Source: Lachnospiraceae bacterium
Lineage (GTDB): Bacteria > Bacillota > Clostridia > Lachnospirales > Lachnospiraceae
DNA length: 64,000 bases
Direction: 5' to 3'
Assembly: GCA_910574805.1 (NCBI GenBank)
Contig: CAJTCV010000004.1
Span: 184,786 to 248,785 of the forward strand
The position numbers were made by a program, and so were the translations under genes. Under the pieces are notes generated by a model. The model made no database searches, had not been told where the DNA came from, and saw only the letters and a list, made by a program, of their open reading frames with translations. This document shows, piece after piece, positions 54,242 through 61,977 of this stretch (position 1 is the first letter of the stretch; each line of letters begins with the position of its first letter).

Positions 54242-55732
54242 ATGATGGCATCAGGAGGACTCGATATCGGCAGTACCGGCTGCAAGGTTACGGTCTACGA
54301 CGAAAAGGGACGCTATCTGTATCGGACCTACCGGGAATATCCGGTGTCCAGAAATGTGGGAGAGCATGAGGTGCGGGCCGAAGATATCTGGCAGGGTGTC
54401 TGCGAGGTGCTGAAGGATGCAGGGGCCAGGTATCCAGGACTTCGGGCGGTGGGCGTGACCAGCTTTGGAGAGAGCTGCGTGCTCCTGGACCGGGAGGACC
54501 GGCCCATCCGCCCGGTGATGCTCTATACAGATCCCAGAGGGAGCGAAGAGTGCCGGGAGCTGACAAAACGGCTTGGGAAAGCATATCTGGAACAGATTAC
54601 AGGAGTGGCGCCCCACAGCATGTACAGCATGCCAAAGCTGATGTGGATCAGGAAACACTGCCCGGAGGATTATGCACGTGCAGAGCGGATCCTGATGATG
54701 GAGGACTATATTCTCTATCTGCTCACCGGGCAGGCAGTGATCGATTATTCACTGGCCGCCCGGAGCATGGCTTTTGACATTCGGAAGCTGTGCTGGAGCC
54801 GGGAGATCTTTGAGGCGGCCGGAATGGATCCGGGGCTTTTCTCAGAGCCTGTTCCGGGCGGGAGCGGCCCATACCGGATCCGCGCCGGGATCGCCGGGGA
54901 TCTGGGGCTGTCTCCCGAGCTGCTTCTGGTCCCTGCAGGGCATGATCAGGTGGCGGCGGCTGTCGGCTCCGGCGTCTTCCAGGCTGGACAGGCAGTGGAC
55001 GGCGCGGGGACGGTGGAGTGCATCACACCGGTATTTTCCGGGATTCCGCAGGATCAGAGGATCTACGACGGCGGATATGCCATTGTTCCTTATGTGACGC
55101 CCGGAGATTATGTGACCTATGCATTTTCCTTTACGGGAGGCGCACTGGTGTCCTGGTTCATCCAGAACTGCGCAAAGGCGGAGAAAGCACTGGCAGCAGA
55201 ACAGCAAAAAAGCGTTTACGAGATTCTGGAGGAGGGCATGAAGGAGGAGCCCACCGGGATCCTGGTGCTGCCGCATTTTGCAGGCGCGGCAACGCCTTAT
55301 ATGGACGAGGGGGCAAAAGGCGCTGTGGTGGGTCTTACAGTGTGCCACAGCGTAAAAGATCTGTACCGGGCCATGATGGAAGGGGTCGTCTATGAGATGA
55401 TGCTGAACATGGAGTATCTGAACGGGGCCGGAATCCGTCCGGAGAAGCTCCATGCAGCAGGAGGCGGCGCGGCTTCCCGGGTATGGATGCAGATGAAGGC
55501 GGACATGCTGGGTCTTCCCATTGTCTCTCTGGGAAATACAGAAGCCGGCGCTGCAGGCTGTGCCATGACTGCAGGCGTGGCAGCAGGCCTGTTCCAGGAT
55601 CTCAATGAGGCCGCTGCCGCCCTGATCCGGGAGAAAGAGACATACCTGCCCCGGCCCGCCCTGCACGAGGCGTACCAGGCGCATTATGAGAGATATCGGA
55701 AACTGTACGAAGCCGTGCGGCCGCTGATGTAA
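54242..55732 (+). CDS. FGGY-family carbohydrate kinase
   Basis: A 496-residue kinase from tandem ATG codons. It starts GGLDIGSTGCKVTVYDEKG (phosphate 1), with TSFGESCVLLDREDRP, MLYTDPRGSEECRELTKR, GHDQVAAAVGSGV (phosphate 2) and AAGGGAASRVWMQMKADMLG near the end. It should phosphorylate the ketose made by the isomerase, as FucK or XylB do. It starts 20 bases after the isomerase stop. Confidence 0.92.
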   Translation: MMASGGLDIGSTGCKVTVYDEKGRYLYRTYREYPVSRNVGEHEVRAEDIWQGVCEVLKDAGARYPGLRAVGVTSFGESCVLLDREDRPIRPVMLYTDPRGSEECRELTKRLGKAYLEQITGVAPHSMYSMPKLMWIRKHCPEDYARAERILMMEDYILYLLTGQAVIDYSLAARSMAFDIRKLCWSREIFEAAGMDPGLFSEPVPGGSGPYRIRAGIAGDLGLSPELLLVPAGHDQVAAAVGSGVFQAGQAVDGAGTVECITPVFSGIPQDQRIYDGGYAIVPYVTPGDYVTYAFSFTGGALVSWFIQNCAKAEKALAAEQQKSVYEILEEGMKEEPTGILVLPHFAGAATPYMDEGAKGAVVGLTVCHSVKDLYRAMMEGVVYEMMLNMEYLNGAGIRPEKLHAAGGGAASRVWMQMKADMLGLPIVSLGNTEAGAAGCAMTAGVAAGLFQDLNEAAAALIREKETYLPRPALHEAYQAHYERYRKLYEAVRPLM

Positions 55733-55748
55733 GGCGGGGCACGGAACA

Positions 55749-55821
55749 GCATCCGGGAAGGAGATGCCCGGAAGGATGTACGGACGTCCTTCCAGACCCG
55801 GGGCATTTCCTCCCCGGATGC
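55749..55821 (+). other. large intergenic hairpin in the sugar operon
   Basis: GCATCCGGG (55749) pairs with CCCGGATGC (55813), with further pairing inside (AGGAgATGCCC against GGGCATtTCCT; GGAAGGA against TCCTTCC). There is no T-tract. It may tune expression or protect the mRNA between kinase and aldolase. Confidence 0.7.
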
Positions 55822-55845
55822 GGAACTGTAAATCAGGAGGTTATT

Positions 55846-56712
55846 ATGATTGTTACATTGAAGGAAATTATGGAAATTGCAGAAGAAAAACAGATTGCTG
55901 TCGGCGCATTCAACGCGCCGAATCTGGAGAGCCTGCGGGCTGTGATCCAGGCGGCAGAGGAACTGAAGCTCCCGGTCATCATCCAGGCAGCTCAGTGTCA
56001 TGAAGAGTGCACACCGCTGGCGGTCATGGGACCGCTTATGGTACAGTATGCAAAAAATGCCGGCGTTCCGGTATGCGTGCATCTGGATCACGGAGAGACA
56101 CTGGAATATCTGGAAGAAGCTCTGAAGATGGGCTTTACGTCCATCATGTATGACGGATCCGTCCTGCCCTGCGGGGAAAATACGGCCAATACGAAGAAAG
56201 CTGTAGCGATGGCGGCCAAATACGGGGCCAACGTGGAAGCTGAGCTGGGCAGTATGGGAAGAAGAGAGTCCGGTGCCGGAGACGGGAGCGGAGAAGAGGA
56301 TGATACGAAGATCTATACAGACCCCATCCAGGCAAAAATATTTGTGAAAGAGACCAGTGTGGATGCACTGGCATGCTCTTTTGGGACGACACACGGAATC
56401 TATCTGACAAAACCGAAGCTGGATTTCACCGTGGTGGAGCGGGTACGGGAAGAGACCGGCGGAATTCCGGTGGTCATGCACGGAGGTTCCGGTGTCAGCA
56501 GAGAGGACTTTCATGCGGCGATCCGGGCCGGTGTGCGTAAAATTAACTATTTTACCTACATGGACAAGGCTGCGGGCACTGCCGTTGCAAAATGGGCGTC
56601 AGAGCTTTCAGAGAGCCAGCCTGCCTTCTTTATCGATGCTTCCAGGATCGCCATCGAAGCCATGAAGGAAAATGTAAAAGAAGCCATGAAAGTCTTTGCA
56701 TTCATGGACTGA
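55846..56712 (+). CDS. class II fructose-bisphosphate-aldolase-family protein
   Basis: A 288-residue TIM barrel. Zinc ligands lie in VHLDHGETLEYLEEALK (His) and GTTHGIYL (His), with VMHGGSGVSREDF for the third and the phosphate loop; NAEAELGSMGRRE-type text (ANVEAELGSMGRRESG) lies in the middle. It should split the ketose 1-phosphate into dihydroxyacetone phosphate and an aldehyde. AGGAGG precedes the ATG. Confidence 0.93.
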   Translation: MIVTLKEIMEIAEEKQIAVGAFNAPNLESLRAVIQAAEELKLPVIIQAAQCHEECTPLAVMGPLMVQYAKNAGVPVCVHLDHGETLEYLEEALKMGFTSIMYDGSVLPCGENTANTKKAVAMAAKYGANVEAELGSMGRRESGAGDGSGEEDDTKIYTDPIQAKIFVKETSVDALACSFGTTHGIYLTKPKLDFTVVERVREETGGIPVVMHGGSGVSREDFHAAIRAGVRKINYFTYMDKAAGTAVAKWASELSESQPAFFIDASRIAIEAMKENVKEAMKVFAFMD

Positions 56713-56786
56713 CGCCCGGATGCAGAGGGCAGAAAGTGTTTCGGATAAAAAGATGGAGATGGTGAGAACCGGGAAAGGAGCAGCAG

Positions 56787-57782
56787 ATGAAAAATCCATA
56801 CATTGGACATGAGAGCCAGTTATACGGTGTGGAAGAACACCGTCTGGTGGGAGGAAAGGGAGACGGTATGCGCCTCCTGCAGGTTAATAACGGAAGAGGT
56901 CTTGCGTTCACGGTATCTGCAGACCGCTGCGCGGATATCTCACGCCTGAGCCTTGACGGAGTGAACATGGGATATTTTTCGCCCTGCGGTTATGTGGCTC
57001 CGGCGTATTATGACCATGTGGGGGATGGCTTCCTGAAGTCCTTCACAGCCGGATTTTTGACGACCTGCGGGCTGAACGGGGTGGGTACACCCTGTGAAGA
57101 CGCTGGAGAGAGTCTTCCGCTGCACGGCTGCATTGCCAATACGCCGGCGGAGAGGATCTGGTGGGAGACGAAGGAGGACGAGATCCGGATTCATGCAGTG
57201 GTGCCGGATGAAGGGATCTTTTCTCACAGGCTGGTTCTGGAACGGACGATCCGATGTTCTCTGCTGCGCAGTGAGATTGTGATCCGGGATACAGTAACCA
57301 ATGAAGGGGATGCAGATTATCCGGCCATGATTCTGTATCATATGAATATGGGATATCCTCTTTTGTCGGAGCAGGCAGAGCTGTATGTGCCGTCTGCAGA
57401 AGTCGTGCCCAGAAACGAAAGGGCGGCAGAGGGTCTGCATGCCTGGGACCGCATGGAGAAGCCTCAGGCCGGCTTTGAAGAGCAGTGTTATTTTCACCGG
57501 TTTGAGGGGGAAGGACTTGCGTCCATCTACAATCCGCAGATCGGGAAAGGACTTGCCATCCGGTTCGATCCCGGGAATCTGCCGTATTTCACAGAATGGA
57601 AGATGATGGGAGCAGGGGATTATGTTCTTGGACTGGAACCGGGCAACTGCCATCCGGACGGACGCAGAAAGATGCGGGAGGAGGGGAAACTGACCATCCT
57701 TCCTCCGGGCGGGCGGGCAGAGTATCAGGTAGAGATCTGTCTGTTTTCCAGACCGGAAGAATGGGAACAGATAAAAGGATAA
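56787..57782 (+). CDS. DUF4432 aldose-1-epimerase-like protein
   Basis: A 331-residue beta-sandwich protein. AFTVSADRCADISRLSLDGV, GFLKSFTAGFLTTCGLNGVG, LPLHGCIANTPAE and YFTEWKMMGAGDYVLGLEPG mark DUF4432. Such proteins are related to galactose mutarotase and are encoded with sugar catabolic genes. It would supply the anomer used by the isomerase. GGGAAAGGAGC precedes the ATG. Confidence 0.88.
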   Translation: MKNPYIGHESQLYGVEEHRLVGGKGDGMRLLQVNNGRGLAFTVSADRCADISRLSLDGVNMGYFSPCGYVAPAYYDHVGDGFLKSFTAGFLTTCGLNGVGTPCEDAGESLPLHGCIANTPAERIWWETKEDEIRIHAVVPDEGIFSHRLVLERTIRCSLLRSEIVIRDTVTNEGDADYPAMILYHMNMGYPLLSEQAELYVPSAEVVPRNERAAEGLHAWDRMEKPQAGFEEQCYFHRFEGEGLASIYNPQIGKGLAIRFDPGNLPYFTEWKMMGAGDYVLGLEPGNCHPDGRRKMREEGKLTILPPGGRAEYQVEICLFSRPEEWEQIKG

Positions 57783-57795
57783 CGAGAACAGAAAA

Positions 57796-57809
57796 AGAAC
57801 AAAAGTTCG
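57796..57809. promoter_or_regulatory. LexA (SOS) box
   Basis: AGAACAAAAGTTCG keeps the GAAC-N4-GTTC core of the Firmicute SOS box. It stands about 340 bases upstream of the uvrB start, and uvrB is an SOS gene. A weak promoter (TGTACA 57820, TAAGCT 57843, 17 apart) lies after it. Confidence 0.55.
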
Positions 57810-57848
57810 ATTTTGCATCTGTACAAATGAAGGGATTTGTGGTAAGCT

Positions 57849-57884
57849 AATCAAAGGCTCACAGCAGGCTGTGAGCCTTTGATT
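57849..57884. terminator. hairpin after the sugar operon
   Basis: AATCAAAGGCTCACAG (57849) pairs perfectly over 16 bp with CTGTGAGCCTTTGATT around the loop CAGG. The T-tract is absent, so it may be a bidirectional barrier or mRNA end rather than a classic terminator. Confidence 0.65.
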
Positions 57885-58147
57885 CTCGTGGCATTTATGC
57901 TCTTTAGAGTATTCGCCAAATGCCTGCAGGCAGTCACCTGGCTCATTGCCCGCGGGAATAAAGCTTGCATCGTGCTGTTCTGTCCGTATAAAAATGGACA
58001 GTTTTAGGACATCCTCAAATGGGGAATGAATGAACGAAATTCGTCGTGGAGCAAAAAATAAGAAAAATCCTGAAAAACAGAGGATGTGCCACGACGAAAA
58101 ACTGGCTTATAGTAATCCTTTTTAGTATAGAATCGGAGGTGGCTTTT
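57885..58147. other. uvrB leader region with small ORF, hairpins and repeats
   Basis: A 36-codon frame (57897-58007, starting MLFRVFAKCLQAVTWLIARG) has no visible ribosome binding site. A hairpin CTGTCC (57980) with GGACAG (57996) and TTTT ends it. TTCGTCGTGG (58040-58049) pairs with CCACGACGAA (58089-58098) as a second hairpin. The GGAGGT at 58135 is the uvrB ribosome binding site. Confidence 0.45.
58031..58050 (+). repeat. direct repeat, left copy flanking the uvrB fragment
   Basis: TGAACGAAATTCGTCGTGGA matches bases 58548-58567 at 19 of 20 positions. The two copies bracket the whole uvrB fragment. Confidence 0.6.
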
Positions 58148-58435
58148 GTGCAAAGTGAACAAAAAACCTTTAAACTTCACAGTGAGTATCAACCCACCGG
58201 CGACCAGCCCCAGGCCATCGAAGCCCTGGTCAAAGGGTTTCAGGAAGGCAACCAATTCCAGACTTTACTGGGGGTTACGGGTTCCGGGAAGACCTTTACC
58301 ATGGCGAACGTGATCGCACAGCTGAACAAGCCGACTTTGGTAATAGCGCACAATAAGACATTAGCGGCACAGCTCTATGGTGAGTTCAAAGAGTATTTTC
58401 CGAGTAACGCGGTAGAATATTTTGTGTCCTACTAA
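58148..58435 (+). pseudogene. uvrB: 5' fragment of uvrB (excinuclease ABC subunit B)
   Basis: GTG start with GGAGGT seven bases upstream. The frame reads [20 protein letters not shown], Walker [18 protein letters not shown] and ends VEYFVSY-stop after 95 codons; an intact UvrB has about 660. The next residues should be YDYYQPEAY. The text changes to AT-rich foreign sequence at about 58434, so an insertion has split the gene. The 3' part is not within the 5.5 kb that follow. Nucleotide excision repair is lost unless another copy exists. Confidence 0.92.
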
Positions 58436-58547
58436 GCGAATGGGTTTTTGAAACTACATCTAGTATTATTTAGTTTCATTTATACCATATATTGTGGACC
58501 AAATGGACTGTATGGATAGGAAAAACAGGGTGGAATCATAGGAATTG

Positions 58548-58567
58548 TGAACAAAATTCGTCGTGGA
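58548..58567 (+). repeat. direct repeat, right copy flanking the uvrB fragment
   Basis: TGAACAAAATTCGTCGTGGA, 19 of 20 identical to 58031-58050, 517 bases away. It lies inside the presumed element, about 110 bases after the uvrB break. Confidence 0.6.
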
Positions 58568-58597
58568 AAGTATTTAAAAGAAGAATATAGGAGCTAA

Positions 58598-58618
58598 ATG
58601 ATGATCTACAAGGCATAG
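58598..58618 (+). CDS. six-residue leader peptide
   Basis: ATG ATG ATC TAC AAG GCA TAG (MMIYKA) with AGGAG four bases upstream. It overlaps the left arm of the terminator hairpin at 58604, so ribosome position could decide whether the hairpin forms. Confidence 0.45.
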   Translation: MMIYKA

Positions 58619-58642
58619 GAAATTTGTCTTGTAGATTTTTTT
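58604..58642 (+). terminator. attenuator-like terminator before the winged-helix gene
   Basis: ATCTACAAG (58604-58612) pairs with CTTGTAGAT (58628-58636), followed by seven T (to 58642). It sits between the leader peptide and the coding start at 58671, so read-through is needed to express that gene. The rest of 58436-58597 shows no gene. Confidence 0.7.
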
Positions 58643-58670
58643 ACAGAAAACTAGAAATGAGGAAAACATT

Positions 58671-59837
58671 ATGTCAGAATATCAATTAGAGATCAAACAG
58701 ATTGTGGACTATCCACGTTGCCGGATCTACCGGCACTTTATCCAGAACTTAATGGCAGACCGGAGCATTCGCGCAAGCGGGGGTTCTGGTCTTTTTTATT
58801 ACACGGTGCTTTGCAACTATGCAAATTTCCGCACTTCTTATCTCCGCATAGACGGTATCGGCTATACCGTATACCCCGGTGAGTGGATCTGTACCGTGAA
58901 GGAACTGACTGCATGGTTCCGTACCCGTTTCCAGTGCCAGGCAGTCTCCATCCTGGATGAACTGCAGAAACGCCATCTGATCTCCTATCTTTTCCTTGAC
59001 CGGGGAAAGGTGGTTAAATATAAGGTCCGGGACTGGAAAAAACATAATACCGTGCTGGACTACAACTGCCCCTGTCAAAAAGATACGGGCTTTTTCTTTA
59101 TGCCTATTGTGGTTGCGACAGAACTGGTCAGCGCCGGCCGCTGCTCCGAAATGGATATCCTGCTGGATCTGTGGATGTCTGCTGTTTACAATGACAGCCA
59201 GGTGCAGGGTTCGGAGATTGGCCCGGTGGTCTATTTCCGCAACGGCACCGGCTCTCCGCTGGCAGCTTACAGTGAAATGGCTGTCCGCTGGGGCATCTCC
59301 AAAGCCACAACAGGGCGTGTGCTGAAAAAACTCGCTGACATGGATTATATCTCCTTAATGTCATTCCCCGGAAGAACAGGTAGCGTGATCTATCTGCACA
59401 GCTATCTTTCCACCATGTTCCAGATATCAGATGTCCTTGTTGACAAGGAGGAGGTTGCCATGGTCCTGAAGATCAATCTTACACTGCCGGATGAAATGGA
59501 TGAAACAGATCCGCAGGCAGATTCCGCTGTTAAAGAGCATGAGATATGCGTTTCAGAGGAATTATCCAGCGTTTCAAAATCGAACATGGAAGCTGTCATC
59601 ACAAAAGTGGCGCAGATCCTTGATGCACAGGGCATTTCCTGTTTCCGGTGCCCGAAATCCATATATAAGTTATATCCTTTATCTGACGCCTGCAGGGAAG
59701 AGTATATATCCCACATACAGAAGGGGGTTGTACGGTTCGGGATGACCGTATCCTGTGGGGAGGACAAGCCGGTCTACACCTTTGAGCTGACGCTCTCTCC
59801 CACTGAAAAAGACAGGGAAGGAGGTGCCAGGGCATGA
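58671..59837 (+). CDS. double winged-helix mobile-element protein
   Basis: A 388-residue protein. The first part (GLFYYTVLCNYANFRTSYL, WICTVKELTAWFRTRF, AVSILDELQKRHLISYLFL) and the second (AAYSEMAVRWGISKATTGRV, LKKLADMDYISLMSFPGR) each look like winged helices. The C-terminal 130 residues are unrecognised. It might be a replication organiser or regulator of the element. Its expression appears controlled by the attenuator upstream. The next gene overlaps its stop. Confidence 0.6.
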   Translation: MSEYQLEIKQIVDYPRCRIYRHFIQNLMADRSIRASGGSGLFYYTVLCNYANFRTSYLRIDGIGYTVYPGEWICTVKELTAWFRTRFQCQAVSILDELQKRHLISYLFLDRGKVVKYKVRDWKKHNTVLDYNCPCQKDTGFFFMPIVVATELVSAGRCSEMDILLDLWMSAVYNDSQVQGSEIGPVVYFRNGTGSPLAAYSEMAVRWGISKATTGRVLKKLADMDYISLMSFPGRTGSVIYLHSYLSTMFQISDVLVDKEEVAMVLKINLTLPDEMDETDPQADSAVKEHEICVSEELSSVSKSNMEAVITKVAQILDAQGISCFRCPKSIYKLYPLSDACREEYISHIQKGVVRFGMTVSCGEDKPVYTFELTLSPTEKDREGGARA

Positions 59838-60382
59838 AAAAGGATCAGGAAGAAATGAACATTGCCGATAACCCGCTGTACCATGATACCTGGAAACTGT
59901 TGAAGAAATACAGGGATGTGGTGTGGAGCCTGGAGCTGTCCGTCCAGCAGGTGCGGAGCCGGTTTGAGATCGAGTATGGGAGTTCTATCGAGGATTTTCT
60001 GGAGTCTGTCTATGTGGCCGGGATAGACCTGTCAGACCGCAGCATTGAACACCACGCCAAATGTATCGAGCGGAGCCACCGGATGCTGAAACTTCTGGAT
60101 ACCTCCATCGACCTGCTCCGTACCAAGCATAAAAATGGGGAAAGCTATTACTGGCTGCTGTATTACTCCTTCCTCTCTCCGCAGCAACTCCGAAATGTGG
60201 AGGAGATCATAGAGAAACTGCACCCCCATATCCGGGATATTAGTTTCCGCACCTATTACCGCAGGAGGCGGGAGGCGATTGACGCACTCAGCTCTATCCT
60301 GTGGGGGTATACATCCAAAGACAGTATCGACATTCTGGAGAAGTTCTTTCCGGACGATAAGGATGCCGGTGAACAGAAATAA
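59834..60382 (+). CDS. sigma-region-like or ArpU-like regulatory protein
   Basis: A 182-residue helical protein. RSHRMLKLLDTSIDLLRTKH, NGESYYWLLYYSFLSPQQLR and ISFRTYYRRRREAIDALSSI look like the C-terminal part of phage late-gene regulators of the ArpU/sigma-4 type, with a helix-turn-helix at the end. The resemblance is by eye. It overlaps the previous gene by 4 bases. Confidence 0.5.
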   Translation: MKKDQEEMNIADNPLYHDTWKLLKKYRDVVWSLELSVQQVRSRFEIEYGSSIEDFLESVYVAGIDLSDRSIEHHAKCIERSHRMLKLLDTSIDLLRTKHKNGESYYWLLYYSFLSPQQLRNVEEIIEKLHPHIRDISFRTYYRRRREAIDALSSILWGYTSKDSIDILEKFFPDDKDAGEQK

Positions 60383-60430
60383 GCAGCTATATGATATTTA
60401 CAGGCGATCAAGCCGGAATGGAGGAAATAT

Positions 60431-60955
60431 ATGATAACATTGACTGAGGATGAAAAGAGGATGGTGTTCCAGCTGGAGGGCTGCCACAGGTATGATGCAG
60501 TACAGGAGATAGCTGTATTCTGCCAGTATACCCGTGACCACGATAAAAGGGCCACTGCAGAAAATCTGTTAAAGAAATTCCGTAATCTTTCAGAGGATGA
60601 CTGCAGGGAGCTGATCTGTGACATTCAGAGAAATTATCACCTGCCCTGGAAAGCAAGGACTGTTGGGGAGATGATCGCTGTGGTCCGGCAGGAGTCCGGT
60701 GCCCAGAAGCTGGAAGGGCATGACATCATGGCACTGGAACGCTTTGACCCGGAAGTGAGGCATATGATTGTATTTGATGTGCTTTCAGGGGAATCTCCCA
60801 TAGGAGATAAAGGGCATAGGATGCGGCTGTTTCTGACAGAAGCGGGCTATAAAAAGGCGGTGGAGAGTCAGGACAGGTCTTTTATTCGGATTCTGAACCA
60901 TGCAAAAGTGTCACAAGGGCATCTAAGATATGACCGGCTGGATGGAGAACGATAA
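60431..60955 (+). CDS. hypothetical mobile-element protein
   Basis: A 174-residue soluble protein with GGAGG before the ATG. EMIAVVRQESGAQKLEGHDI and FDVLSGESPIGDKGHRMRLF are its most distinct parts. It may belong with the two preceding genes. No family is recognised with confidence. Confidence 0.5.
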   Translation: MITLTEDEKRMVFQLEGCHRYDAVQEIAVFCQYTRDHDKRATAENLLKKFRNLSEDDCRELICDIQRNYHLPWKARTVGEMIAVVRQESGAQKLEGHDIMALERFDPEVRHMIVFDVLSGESPIGDKGHRMRLFLTEAGYKKAVESQDRSFIRILNHAKVSQGHLRYDRLDGER

Positions 60956-61105
60956 TTTGCGAAATGTTGTAATGTAAGAGATTATTTTTCTAATGGGGAA
61001 TGAGGGTTCCGATAAGGAATGACGAGGTTGCTGCTTTTGTTTCATAGTGCATAATCAAATTGATAATCGGCATGATATATGAAAGAAAGATAGTAAATAC
61101 AGGTT

Positions 61106-61215
61106 TAGCATATCGGCACTTGATAAAAAAAATGCCGATATGCTAATTGACAAATGAAAAGGAAAGATTTAGAATATAAATAGAAAATCGGCATTTTCAA
61201 ATAAAAAGTGCCGAT
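61106..61215 (+). promoter_or_regulatory. promoter and operators of the AbiE-like pair
   Basis: TAGCATATCGGCA (61106-61118) and TGCCGATATGCTA (61133-61145) are a perfect 13-bp inverted repeat. ATCGGCA (61187) and TGCCGATATGCTAA (61209) form a second one. Between them lies TTGACA (61147), 17 bases, TAGAAT (61170). AbiEi antitoxins bind such inverted repeats and repress their own promoter. Bases 60956-61100 contain nothing else recognisable. Confidence 0.8.
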
Positions 61216-61235
61216 ATGCTAATGGAGATGATTTT

Positions 61236-61973
61236 ATGATCAATGACAGCGGTATATTTCTATTAAAAAATAAGGAGCCTTTTGACAGGCAGGAGCTTTT
61301 TCGGGTTTTAGAAGAGCAGTACAAAGGGCTGAGCCTGGCGTCTTATAAATTGAAAATGCAGCGCTTGTTGGAATCAGGGATAATTGCGAGAGTTGGGAGG
61401 AATCTGTATTGTATTCCGGACAACCAGGTGCCGATATATGATTATGAGTATTCGGAGCTTGCAGTAATTATTCAAAAATTGATTTATGAAAGACATCCTT
61501 TTTTAGAATACCGGATTTTTGAACTGGTACAGATGAATGAATTTTTAAACCACCAGATTGCTCATAATACAGTCTTTGTGTCTGTTGAGGCAGATTTGGG
61601 TGATTTTGTGTTTGAAACATTGAAAGAAAAATTTCCAGGAAAGGTTTTATTAAATCCTTCTGTAAAGGAATATCATCTATATTGGCAGGATGATCTTATC
61701 ATTATAGGAAAGCTGCTGACAGAAGCACCAAAAGGAAAGAAGGCTGTATGGCATACCTGTCTTGAAAAAATGCTCGTTGATATGACCGCAGAGAAAGTGA
61801 TAAAGACAACCTTTAGTGAGGCAGAATATCCAGGTGTACTGGAGCAGGCGTTTCAAAAATATATTATTGATGAAAGCCAGATGTTCCGTTATGCAAAGCG
61901 ACGACATGTAAAAGATGATATTATGAAAATCATCCAGAGTCAGACAGGAATAAAACTCAGAACGGAGAAATAA
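61236..61973 (+). CDS. AbiEi-like antitoxin (DUF6577 type)
   Basis: A 245-residue protein. The N-terminal winged helix (FDRQELFRVLEEQYKGLS, YKLKMQRLLESGIIARVGRN, LYCIPD) is followed by a domain with YEYSELAVIIQKLIYERHPF and FLEYRIFELVQMNEF. This fits the AbiEi/DUF6577 antitoxins of type IV toxin-antitoxin systems, which repress transcription and counter the toxin without binding it. It starts after a GGAGATG site just behind the operators. Confidence 0.8.
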   Translation: MINDSGIFLLKNKEPFDRQELFRVLEEQYKGLSLASYKLKMQRLLESGIIARVGRNLYCIPDNQVPIYDYEYSELAVIIQKLIYERHPFLEYRIFELVQMNEFLNHQIAHNTVFVSVEADLGDFVFETLKEKFPGKVLLNPSVKEYHLYWQDDLIIIGKLLTEAPKGKKAVWHTCLEKMLVDMTAEKVIKTTFSEAEYPGVLEQAFQKYIIDESQMFRYAKRRHVKDDIMKIIQSQTGIKLRTEK

Positions 61974-61977
61974 ATTT

